DNA of 64,000 nt, taken from Pristionchus mayeri (Eukaryota > Nematoda > Chromadorea > Rhabditida > Neodiplogasteridae). The first letter of the stretch is position 1; the number at the start of each line of letters is the position of its first letter. The DNA is taken from assembly GCA_036245805.1 (NCBI GenBank), contig BTRK01000004.1, positions 36,999,541-37,063,540 of the forward strand, written 5' to 3'. The notes below the pieces were generated by a model, which was given only the letters and a program-made list of their open reading frames with translations, was not told the DNA's origin and made no database searches. Positions 45,501 through 56,926 of the stretch are shown here, piece by piece. Made by a program: the position numbers and the translations under genes.

Positions 45501-47819
45501 TTGTCGGGTGAATTGGAAGCGCTAAAATCCACTTATCTGCCGATATTGTAGTTTATTTTGGAAACTAAATCGCATGAGGGAAATTTCACGCCACACATTT
45601 TTTTGTCATTGTTTAGCGCCGAATTGTGCGGTTATGATTTCCAAGACAAATTATGATACCATTGAGCCTTCGAAAGGTTGCAAAGGGTCTCCATTATTGA
45701 TCAACTTTCGTCTGATGACGGAAGCCTACGATAGCACAACTGCCGAGGAAACGGCGCTCTCAATTTCCCGTGCAAAGCCGACTTTGTTTGATGTGTGAAT
45801 TGGACGCACCGAAATCCAGACTCTCCAAAATATTGGGTACGATTTCCCATCAGTGGCCGATTGCTCAGCCGGGTAGGAAGCTCGCTTGCGGTTTCCAAGT
45901 ATTTTTCGTATTATTTGTCTGTTCTGTACGATTTCAGGCTGTTGTATTCAGCATCAATGTTCACCAAATCAAGGAAAGAATCTGTGATGGGCAATCGTCG
46001 CGTGTTCTACTCGTTTCTCTCGTCGACCAGGCAGAGCGAGAGAGCGTGTGAAACGGGGAAAGCATACGTCGATTGTGTTATCACCAATATCGGAGCATGT
46101 CGAATAGCTACTACGAAAAGGGAACATGTTTTCCAAGCGCATGACAAGAGCCATCGATTGGTCAGCTGCCCTTTCTATGTTCCCTCTTCCCAATTCGTAA
46201 GCTCGTTCGCTGTTTTCAGCTTGTCGTGATGAAACTGAGAAGGGATGGACGAATTACGATAACGGCGGTAAGCCCTTGTCGGTTTGGATTGCCAGGAGAT
46301 TCCTAACACCCATCTTCTCCTTTTTGATTCTGCGTCCAATATGGGTGCAAACAAGGGTGTACCTATGTTCGGTCACACAATTCTGCTCAATACCGGAAAA
46401 TTCGGAATCGATTTGATTTTGCAATCATCAGTCGGATACGAAAGAACATAGAATACCAGGAAGTACCCTAGTAGGAAGTATTACACGAATAAAGCGACGG
46501 GACTGTACTGAAGCTCCACTTTTCTCAAAATTCAGAAACGATTAATTCAAACGTGCGTGTGCCTTCCGCAATAGTCAAGCTTTTTCGAGCCCATTTCTGC
46601 ACCTTACAAATGCCATCGCTGGAACATCATCACCACCCCATGCTCGTTATTCGTCATCACCCATTGAGGGAAGCGATTGATTGTTCAGCGGCCGGAAAGC
46701 TCATGCATCTCCCCTTTTCCCCATTGCGAAAGAAGCTCGTTCACTTTTTGTTTGCCGTGCGAATGGGACGGAGGATGGCACTAAAGAGGATGGATTCGAA
46801 TCGGCAGGAAAGCGAGCGTTGATTTGGGGCAATCCATAATCAGGCAGAGAATCGTCGAGCCCACTCATCGTCGATAAACTAATCGAGCAAAAACAAAGTT
46901 CGGGATCGGACACAGAGTGTTGAAACAGAGAAATTAAGGGACGTGTTTTTCCGGGAAATGAATAGGCGATCACATAATGCACTCGATCGCGCCCCTTGAC
47001 TTGATGCACATTGGTACAATCAGCGACGCCGTTTCACTTTTTCAAAATTTGCACAATCCATTTTTCTTTCGAAACTCATGTAATGCGAGTTTTACAGGAT
47101 AAATCATCAATGGAAACAACGGTAACTGAGTGAGTTTCGTCTATACACACCGACAATTTATCGTAAATGAAAAAAAATGATATTGATAATGTGCACGGAA
47201 TTTTAAACATTGCTACAGCATATTCGAAACGAATGTGCATGAGTGACGGAAATGTAAGATAACTATTGTGGCATTGAAAGTCTGTGCACTACATGGTAAT
47301 CATCTGAAGTTGTTTGACGCCAAGGACTGGCATGGGAGGAAGTATGTGTTAAGAACGGAATTCGGGTAAATGTGATAGTCTCTTCATTAGAAAGAGAGCA
47401 TATTCGAGAACGGAGAGGCGCCACTTGGGAAAGGAAGGTAATGATAAATAGTAGATCTCGTCAGGTACTGTTCTCATAGACCTATCACAAAGCGAGAAAT
47501 GGGGGAGGGAGTTACCATGCATGGAATAGCTAGCTAACCCGAGTATTTCCTCATCCAATAAGTTTACCGTGCTCTCTCCTGATCAGGGTCACTCTATACA
47601 ATGTGAGCTGTGGTAATCAACGATAAAGTTTACAATGTTAATACTTCAGTAGGATAGGGGCGTCTTAGCATCCAACATTATGATAGAGCGGACGAGGAGT
47701 TTAAGATTGAAAGAGTTTATTATTTATAAGTGTAATCGTGCCATTGCTTTCATTTCCACGTATTATGCTTATACAACTTTCATGCGTCCATCTTATACAT
47801 AATCATATCATATTTATCC
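45501..47819. other. diverged R1 pieces and unassigned sequence
   Basis: R1 words recur near 45510-45870 (GAATTGGAAGCGCTAAAATC, GATTGCTCAGCCGGGTAGG) and weakly near 46600-46860. From about 46870 to 47819 I see nothing recognisable; the short open frames lack motifs or plausible splice context. Confidence 0.4.
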
Positions 47820-48215
47820 TGACGTCAGGCACAATGGCCCTGCAGGAGGGTGACTTCAGTGTGGAGGGAATGGGGATCTTCGGTCTCAGAGCGTCGTTAG
47901 GTCAAGGGATGGGATCTTCTTTGGCTTCTCTGGTCAACTGTAGGGACGATCGTGACGGATCTCCGTTGAGCATCGAAGTAGATCATCCTGCCGCCGAACA
48001 CCTGACTTGCGCCGGTTAGGAACTCACAACGCAGACAGCGGGGCTTTCTTGACGGTAGATCACTCGAGACGATGGGAATCCGTCCGTGCTCCTCCTCTTG
48101 AAGTGTACCAAGTAGGCGATACTCTCCGGGTTGCCCAAGCTGACGGGAGAGGATTCCCCAAACTAGGTCGGAAAAGAGCGGGGTCAGGGACGACCGCCCA
48201 TCACGAGCGCTAGAA
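47820..48215. other. GC-richer block with long open frames on both strands
   Basis: Distinctly less AT-rich than its flanks. Plus frames 47834-48019 and 48007-48213 (PPLEVYQVGDTLRVAQ) and a minus frame 48238-47897 overlap. None shows a recognised domain. Could be a decayed transposon coding segment or exogenous DNA; direction uncertain. Confidence 0.3.
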
Positions 48216-48890
48216 TGGAGAAAATGGAGAAAAAACATAATACATAATACGAATTCAAATTATTTCAAACACAATGCGCTATTTTGAGATGAGAATAACA
48301 TGAGGATTGAATAATACAATCGATGCAATACAAGTATTTTAGAAAGAAAACAAGGTAATGGAATTGTGACACGAAGGCTGATGAGGAAATGTATGAGACC
48401 TACCCACTGTAGCAACTGTGAATAGCTTATTTTTAAGTGAAAAATCAAATCAGTTGCTTCCAATTCTTAAATACTGAGATGTGACGACTACTGTCCGTCT
48501 TCCTCTCTGGCTGAACAATCGCTTTCAACTACCGGACGGATATCGTTGACAGTGTTTTGGAGGGTCTGGATTCCGGTGCTTCCAATACGCAAACATAGCC
48601 GCCTTTGAACGGAGAAAATTATCGCTAATTTCAGCGACGGCCGATCGCGCGCCAACTTACTAAAATGTTTGTTGATCGGAATATCACACAATAATTTGCT
48701 AACTGAGAAATCGGAAACTTTGAGTGGGATGGAACGTTGTGAGTTAGTGATTTGAAAAAAACTTCTTGATAATCATACAAAACAATGGTCAATGCACTGC
48801 CAGCACCGAAGAATAGAAAATCGAAAATAGAATAGAAAAGCGATAGAAAAGTTTCGTGTGCTAACTCTACACCTAGTGTATGTCCAACAT
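48216..48890. other. no gene; includes an R1 fragment
   Basis: The segment 48500-48600 contains GCTGAACAATCGCTTTCAAC and CAGTGTTTTGGAGGGTCTGG, inverted R1 words. The rest is unassigned AT-rich sequence. Confidence 0.4.
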
Positions 48891-48899
48891 ATACAACCG

Positions 48900-49435
48900 G
48901 GGGGGGGGGGGGGGGTGACAAAACGTGAACTGACAAAACGTAAACAAATCGCAGCTCCCTCGGGATTCGAAGTGGGGACTTAGGAGTTGTTGCATTGTTA
49001 CCAGTATACCCTCCACTACACCACCCTGTTTAGATCCTCGAACTATGTGAACTTGAGTTTCTCTCACTGCCAACGTATAGGTTCATGGTTCAAAATTTGG
49101 AATTTGACTGAAAAATCATGGTTAGATAAACACTAAGTACAGTGATCAATCTATATTCTAGTACCTCGGTAAGTACTCTAACCGAGCAGCTGGGATATCG
49201 ATTGGTTACAGCATCTTTGGTTTATCTAATAATGATTTTCCACTATAATTCCCAATTTTGGACCATGAACGTTGGTAGTGAGAGAAACTCAAGTTCACAT
49301 AGTTAGGGGATCTAAACAGGGTGGGGTGGAGGAGGGTATACTGGTAACAATGTAACAACTCCTAAGTCCCTAATTCGAATCCCGAGGGAACTTCGATTTG
49401 TTTACGTTTTGTCGGTTCACGTTTTGTCACCCCCC
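48900..49435. mobile_element. Mutator-type MITE (copy 2)
   Basis: 536-bp palindrome from a G-run plus TGACAAAACGTGAACTGAC to TCGGTTCACGTTTTGTCA plus a C-run. Exact 9-bp duplication ATACAACCG at 48891-48899 and 49436-49444. Confidence 0.88.
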
Positions 49436-50300
49436 ATACAACCGTATTGGCAGACAAAGCGCCGCTGGTGCTTGCACTTTACCCAGCAAGCAATGACAAG
49501 CAAACGACGATTTCTATAAGGGGAGGAAATAAGGAATGAGCTTCACTTCATCCTCGGTTGAACATCAATTTCTCTCAGGTAACAGACGAGAAATTCGATT
49601 AATCACACGATACAAATCACCATTTCTCCATGAAATCAAATGAGAAATCGTCTACGCATTCAAGATAATAATGCCGAGTATGAAAGGAGATAAGATACAG
49701 TGAATCACATTGTACGAAAGACTGTGCGACGCTCCGAATTTCGCCGCCAGAGAAAGAGAGAAAGAGGAATTTTCCTCACGCGATTTAGTTGAAAAAAAAT
49801 ACAAAAAAAGGGTAGAGAAGGGTTTAGGCGCTTCCAATTCGCCCAGCAAGAAAGACAATCGAACAACGATTTCGCAAGCAAAAACAAACGATGAGTGAGC
49901 TTCAGTACATCCTCGCCTGAACAACCACCTCACTCCGACAACAGACGGGAAATTAAATTAGTCACACGATACAAGTCACGTTCTCCTCAGGGAATGATGA
50001 CTAAGCGGCGGCATGAACACAGATATTACCAAGAATCACCAACCTAATTCAACATAACAATGAAAATTACATTAGAATGATAAAGCAAACTGTACGAAAC
50101 ATGCGAGAGTTTCATGTTTTCGTCATTCTCACCCTCAATCTATCAATCTGTCTCCGAATTTCACCACTTTTTGCGATTGCCGACGCACAATTCTGCAGGA
50201 AATGTAGAGGGAGACAGTGAAAGGAAAGCGAGGGAAAGGGGAAGGATAGGAGATAGGAGAGAACGAGGGGGAAGCAGAGGAGAAACAGTGTCGAGTCCCC

Positions 50301-50336
50301 TATAAAAGGATGGACGGGCGAGAGGGGAATCAGTTC
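50301..50336 (+). promoter_or_regulatory. TATA + initiator arrangement in R1 copy 2
   Basis: TATAAAAG at 50301, with TCAGTTC starting 29 bp downstream at 50330, followed by the conserved CAGCGCCAGAGTGTGATAG. Shared by all three R1 copies. Confidence 0.45.
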
Positions 50337-51724
50337 AGCGCCAGAGTGTGATAGTGTGAGGGGAGGCTGCGCCTCCTCTATTTCATCAACCCATTTAATG
50401 CTTTCCTCCTTATCCTTCTCCTCCTTCTCCTCCTTCATCTTCTTCAACCCCATCCCATCTTGCCACACTACTCTTCCCACTCAGCGGCTGACTCCTTTCT
50501 GTACATAACCAATCGCTTCACTGGATTCTGACGTCGAAATCAGAAGGTGAACGGCAAAAAAATGGACCCTTCCACGACCTTGTGACCCCTAACCCATCAC
50601 GGATGATCGGACGAAGACAAGATTCGAAGGCAAGATTCGTGTGCGCTTCCCTACACTTCCGGCTCAATTTACTGGACCTCACTCATCTTATCTCTCTTTG
50701 CCGCCCTGAAAAGGGTTTAAGAGTACTAAGAGAGGTACCAATCTGATGCCAATGGAGGTCACCCGTCGCAGACCCGACTCTTCTCTTCTCTTCCTCGGGA
50801 TTCAACTGAAGAAGTGCCTACATCATGATGCAGTGCTTGAGAGGTGAGACACGGATTCCCGATCTGTTCATGATCAATGGGAAGATTAGTCACCAGACCT
50901 CTCAACCACTCCAACTATCGTATCGCCTTACTTCATTCGGATTCGGAGCTTCACTCGATCATTTCCTCATTTTTTTCTTTGACATATCATGATCAGATAG
51001 TTGTTATTAGTTGTAGATGGTAGTTTCTAGACGAAATAATTCCATGATTCATCGCTTCTGTTTGTGATGTCTTCCTATATGTGTAATATTGAATTGCGAA
51101 AATGCGGAGAAAAAAAGTAAACGAGTAAAAAGTATTATGACCTCTTCACTTGTCTTTGTTGTGCGTACATACACATGGAATTTAATAATGGGGAGGGGGT
51201 TGAAATTGACTATTTTTGGGAGTTATTGGGAGAGATTGTGTTGTTCGAACACCGGTCCGACATTTTGCCTAATTAGAACTGTTGAAATGAGACCGACCGC
51301 CCTACTTCGGCAAAGCACAGGAAATGAAGCGATATACGGCTTATTAAGGATGATTTCGAATTCTACGTGAACAGTTATCTCTAGTAATCTTAAGATGGCC
51401 ACTTTATTTACCTTGTAAGCCATGTTGTGAATCATCTCAGGAGTCTCTCATTTGACGTTTGATACTTTTACAAGGGACAACAAGGACAACGATCGGAGTC
51501 AAAACATGTTGAGAATTCTTCGGAGGAATTATGCGATCTCTTCTTTTCGCTCCCTATCTTGACCGGCATAGAAGTGAGAGGGTGTGTTGTATATGAAAAT
51601 TCAATTACCCGTGCTACGCACTCCATTACACTTTCGAATTATCCAGGTGAGTCCTGGGATCCGACGAAGTACACCATCCTCGCCTGAATATCTCCCGCGC
51701 AGATTTGCTTGCACCTCGAGTTAG

Positions 51725-52268
51725 GGGGGGGGGGGTGACAAAACCGCAACCGACAAAACCGCAACGGAGCGTTGTTCGCGGGGGGGTTGATCTTGTTACT
51801 TGGGAGTTGTTTCATTGTAACAAATATGTGCTCACGCTCTACACCACCCTGTTTAGATCATCTTACAATTCGATCTTGAGTTTCGCTCTCTATCACCGTA
51901 TACGGGTTCGCGGTCCAAATTTGAGAATTTTAGAGGAAAATCATGGTTAGATGAATAGCAAATGCTGTCACCAATAGTTATCCAAGTTAATGGGTTACAT
52001 TTGCTCCTGAGTTACTGTAATATCGATTGATCACGGTATTTTATCTCCATCAAACCATGATTTTCTAAAATTTTCAATTTTGCAACATATAGGTGATAGA
52101 GAGGGAAACTCAAGATCGAATTGTAAGATGATCTAAACAGGATGCCGTAGAGGAGCACATACTTGTTAGAATGAAGCAACTCCCAAGAAACAAGAACAAC
52201 TCCCCAACGAACGGCGCTCCGTTGCGGATTTGTCGGTTGCGGTTTTGTCACCCCTCCCCCCCCTCCCC
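51725..52268. mobile_element. Mutator-type MITE (copy 3), inserted in R1
   Basis: Palindrome from a G-run plus TGACAAAACCGCAACCGAC to TCGGTTGCGGTTTTGTCA plus a C-rich run. GAGTTAG occurs on both sides (51718-51724, 52271-52277), a decayed 9-bp duplication. R1 copy 3 shows the empty site (GCCTCGGAATCATCTGCTCC at about 55120). Confidence 0.82.
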
Positions 52269-52589
52269 GAGAGTTAGGATTCATCTGCTCCTAATTATCT
52301 ATGTTTTCACTCCAACGCATTTACTCGCACCGTCTCCGCCTCACCAACGCACCCACCCATGGCCAAAAATTGACCTCAAGAGATGTGAAGGCAGTCCCTT
52401 TGAACAGCTAACAAGATGATAACTAAGATTTGGGAAACGGTCGTTGTGAGGAATGGCACATTCCAATCGAGTGGTTTAAAAAAACGTTGCTTCAATTTAG
52501 CGCTTACTCTGAAGAAAATTGTGTGTGCTGATATAAAATATTTTGAAATAATTTTCATCATTTTCCAAAATGTGCATCACTATTCATAG

Positions 52590-55190
52590 ACAAAGAGATT
52601 CTGGTGATTCCATTTTACTCAGCAAACAATGGTAATCGAACAACGATTTCGCAAGCACAATGATGAGCGAGCTTCATTACATTCCCGGCTGAACAATCGT
52701 TGTTTCCCCACAGCAGACAGGAAATTCGATTAGTCACCCGATAGTTTTACTCATCATAAACCGATGACTAAAGCATCTTCGATAAGATCGTAGCAAAGAA
52801 AGTAGCAAGTTCAATCAAAATAGCTAAGAAAATACAATATGTTTAGAATGAAAAAAATTGTTTGTCACATGATCGAGTTTCGGCTGATCAACTATCTACC
52901 TCCGATAACAGACGGGAAATTCGATTATTCACGCGATTTGAATCACCATTTCTCCATAAAATCAAATGAAATGATGCGAAATCGTCTACGCCTTCAAGAG
53001 AATGCCGATATTGAGAGGAGATAAGAGACAACGAGACAGATAGTACGAAACAATGTGCCTCGCTCTGAATTTCGCCGCGTTTTCACCTTTTGCCAACGTA
53101 TTGAAGGAAACGCAGAGAGATTGGAAGAGAGCGAGACAGTGAGAAATATAGGGAGAGAGACAGGGAAAAAGAGGAATTTACCTCATGTAGGAAGGGATTT
53201 AGGCGCTTCCAATTCACCCATCAAACAATGACAAGCGAACGACGATTTCGCAAGTGAAAGCAAGGAATGAGCTCCATTACATCCTCGCCTGAGCAATCAT
53301 CGTTTTCCGATATCAGAGGAAATTCGATTAATCACCCGATATAAGTCACGTTTCCTTCACGGAATGATGATCAAGCGTATTCGATAACATCGTAACACAG
53401 ATATTATCAACTTCAATCAAAAGAAACTATGTTCAGAATGAGGGAACAAACTGTACGAAACATGAGCGAGTTTCGTGTATTTTCGTCATTCTCGCCCTCT
53501 CTATATCTCCGTATTTCGCCGCTTTTCTCATTTTTGCCAACGCGCGCAGTGCTCGAAACGTAGTGAGATTGGGAGAGAGCGCGGAAGAGTGCGAGAGGCA
53601 GAGAAATGGAGGAAAGATAAGGATGGGGAAGGTGAAGAGAAAGAGAGAAAGAAAGAGAACGCGGGGAAACAGTGCCGGCTCCCCCTATAAAATAACGGAC
53701 GGGCGAGAGGGGAATCAGTACAGCGCCAGAGTGTGATAGTGTGAGGGGGAGGCTGCGCCTCCTCTATTTCATCAACCCCTTCAATCCTTCATTCCTCCTC
53801 CTTCTTCTTCAACCCCTTCCCATCTCTCCACACTACTCTTCCCACTCAGCGACTAACTCCTTTCTGTACATAACCAATCGCTTCACTGGATTCTGACGTC
53901 GAAATCAGAAGGTGAACGGCAAAAAAATGGACCCTTCCACGACCTTGTGACCTTACCCTAACCCATCATGGATGATCGGACGAAGACAAGACTCGAAGGC
54001 AAGAATCGTGTGCGCTTCTCTACACTTCCGGCTCAATTTACTGGACCTCACTCATCTTTTCACTCTCTATCACCCTGAAAAGGGACAGAGAGCGTCAAGA
54101 GAGGTTCCAAGCTGATGCCAATGGAGGTCAACCCGAAGCAGACCCGACTCTTCCCTTCTCTTGCTCGGGATTCAACTGAAGAAGTGCCTTGATTAAGATG
54201 TAATGGTTGAGAGGTGAGACACGGATTCCCGATCTTTACATGGTCAATGGGAAGGATAGTTGCCAGACCTCTCAACCACTTCATCTATCGTATTGTTCTT
54301 TCTTCACTCGAATTCGGAGCTTCACTCGATCATTTCGTCATTTTTTTCGCCACCCGTATAGTCTTTGAGCATGTTCGCATAGTTGTTATTTATTGTAGAT
54401 GCTAGGTTCTAGCCGAAACAATTCCATGATTTATTGTTTCTGTGTGTGATGTCTTCCAATATGTGTCATATTGAATTGCGAAAATACCGAGAAAAAAGTA
54501 AACGAGTAAAAATAATTATGACCTCATCACTTGTCTTTGTTGTTCGTACATACACATACAATTGTAGAATGGGAGGGTTAACAATTGACGATTATGTGGA
54601 ATTATTGCTAGTGATAGTGTTGTTTGAACTCCGATCCGACTATTCTGCTAGTCAGAACTATCGAAATGAGAACGCCCGCCCCACTTCGACTAAGCACATG
54701 AACTGAAGGCTGAAACGGTTTCCTAAGGACGATTTTCGAACACAACGTGAGAAGTTGAACTGGGGACATCTTATGATCGTTTTTTTTGTACGGCATATGG
54801 TGAATCCTCTTAGATAGTCTCTCATTTGTGGCTTGTTGCTTTTAGACAGGACAACAAGGGCAATGATATGTGCCAAACCATGTGGCCAGTCCTTCAGAGG
54901 GCATTTCCGATCTAGTGTCATATTCAACCGTTCCTTCTTTCAGCACCCTCTCTTGGTCGGTCTAGAAGTGAGAGTGTGGGAAATGAAAAAAAAAACAATT
55001 ACCCCATCTGTGCACTCTAGTATGTTGGTACTTCTGGATGACGGCTGATGCAGGTGAGTCCTGGGAACAACATAATACCGCATTCATTGTCTGCATATTA
55101 CTAGCACATATTTGCTAGCGCCTCGGAATCATCTGCTCCTGATCATTTCTTTCACTCCCACTCATGCTTAGTAACTACCAATTCCAATCA
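52590..55190 (+). repeat. interspersed repeat R1, partial unit plus copy 3
   Basis: Diverged partial units at 52590-53200 (ATCGAACAACGATTTCGCAA, AGACAGGAAATTCGATTAGT) lead into the full copy with GTACGAAACATGAGCGAGTT (53454), TATAAAA (53686), TCAGTACAGCGCCAGAGTG, stem GGAGGCTGCGCCTCC, hairpin around 54206-54283 and CAGGTGAGTCCTGGGA (55050). Same orientation as copy 2, about 3.4 kb away, with only repeat sequence between, so not an obvious LTR pair with a coding interior. Confidence 0.75.
53686..53721 (+). promoter_or_regulatory. TATA + initiator arrangement in R1 copy 3
   Basis: TATAAAAT at 53686 and TCAGTA at 53715, a spacing of 29 bp, followed by CAGCGCCAGAGTGTGATAG. Confidence 0.45.
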
Positions 55191-55220
55191 GGGAAGGCAA
55201 CAATTTACGCGTAAATGAAC

Positions 55221-56804
55221 ATATCATAGGTCTTCTGAGAGATCACAGGTGCCGTTTGACAAACTGTTCAAAGTGCTTCCACTTCAACCAAAATTTGATG
55301 GTAGATGTACCCAAGACCCAGTAACTTTCAGTACAATTTGTAGGGCCGTATTTTGAAAACCACCTAAAAACCGGCTCTTGAAATTTCAAAAATTCAAACA
55401 TTCATAACTTCCTTCAACGATGAGCAAAAGAGTCGTTCAAAAAAGCAAAATGACCATCTTCGCAAGGCCCACAAGACTTATGTTTTGTAAAAATTCGGGT
55501 AGGAGAAAAGTAAGAAAATGCAGAAAATTCATTTTTTGGGAATTAAACACGACTGGCTTGGAAAAAAATGCTACAATAGTAAATGAGATATCTACAGATT
55601 TGAGATCTACGTGCATTTTTACATCAGATATTATGTTTGTCATAGACCTTATCGCGCTTCATTTTGTGCTTGGTCGCCTCAAATGAAGAAATTGTGTGTT
55701 TTTAGTCGATCCTTGCATACATAACTCAATTTCTTGATGGCATATCACGTTGATATGGCAACCTTTTCCACTTTCTCGAAGTTTTGAACAACAAGGATCA
55801 AAATTGGGCCGATGAAACCGAGATTCAACGAGTTTTGAAAATATCGAATTTTGGTTGGTGAAAAAATCGTTTTTTTTTTCAAACCTCTGAATGTTTACGT
55901 ATTAATCGTCTAATGCCAACATTTATCATCAGATTACATATTTAAAGTGTTATGGTGGCCATCTTCGATCGTTCCTGAGTGAAATGTGCACTCGGTTCAA
56001 AATGTGATCGATTTTTTTGATATCGAGTAAACGTGCAAGCCACTTTGTTTTTACACTTTAAAATACTTTAAATATGTAAATTGATGATAAATGTTGGCAT
56101 TAGATGATTAATACGTAAAAATTCAGAGGTTTTAAAAAAACGATTTTTTCACCAACCAAAATTCGATATTTTCAAAACTCGTTGAATCTCGGTTTCATCA
56201 GCCCAATTTTGATCCTTGTTGTTCAAAACTTCGAGAAAGTGGAAAATGTTGCCATATCAACGTGATATGCCATCAAGAAAATGAGTTATGTATGCAAGGA
56301 TTGACGAAAAACACACAATTTCTTCATTTGAGGCGACCAAGCACAAAATGAAGCGCGATAAGGTCTATGACAAACATATTCTCTGATGTAAAAATGCACG
56401 TAGATCTCAAATCTGTAGATATCTCACTTACTATTGGAGCATTTTTTTCCAAGCCAGTCGTTTTTAATTCCCAAAAAATGAATTTTCTGTATTTTCTTAC
56501 TTTTCTCCTACCCGAATGAATTTTTACAAAACGTAAGATTTGTGGGCCTTGCGAAGATGGTCATATTGCTTTTTGAACGGCTCTTTTACTCAACGTTGAA
56601 GGAAGTTATGAATGTTTGAAATTTTCAAATTTCAAGAGCCGGTTTTTAGGTGGTTTTCAAAATACGGCCCTACAAATTGTACTGAAAGTTACTGGGTCTT
56701 GGGTACATCGACCATCAAATTTTGGTTGAAGTGGAAGCACTATGAACAGTTTGTCAAACAGGGGTCTACGATTCATGCAATCTCTCAGAATACCTGTGAT
56801 ATAT
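55221..56804. mobile_element. family F foldback element (copy 3)
   Basis: 1584-bp palindrome. Ends ATATCATAGGTCTTCTGAGA and complement (with changes), arms of about 700 bp, centre near 55990-56040. Contains AAAAACCGGCTCTTGAAATT and complement, equivalent to the GAGCCGGCTTTTAGG block of copy 1. Open frames at 55420-55686 and its mirror are arm sequence. Confidence 0.82.
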
Positions 56805-56926
56805 CTCTCAAGTTCCAAACTTCACCTGTCTAACCGCTTGATTTGCACCCGTTGCCTGCCTTTTCATGTGTTTTCTCGAGTTTCGATGCTTTCCTTACGC
56901 TCAAATTCACCTTATCTGTTTCAGAA

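Larger units (their letters stand above)
49445..52360 (+). repeat. interspersed repeat R1, copy 2
   Basis: A partial unit at 49445-49830 is followed by the main copy. Landmarks: ACGATTTCGCAAGCAAAAAC (about 49868), GTACGAAACATGCGAGAGTT (50094), TATAAAA (50301), CAGTTCAGCGCCAGAGTG, stem GGAGGCTGCGCCTCC (50362), hairpin GAGAGGT / ACCTCTC (about 50839-50915), GACGAAATAATTCCATGATT (51030), CAGGTGAGTCCTGGGA (51645). Interrupted by a MITE at 51725. No conserved protein frame. Confidence 0.75.

Noticed and set aside
49445..55190. R1 copies 2 and 3 as LTRs of one retrotransposon
   Set aside because: Same orientation and suitable spacing, but the interval holds only partial R1 units and a MITE, with no gag/pol coding, and the copies lack evident TG...CA ends.
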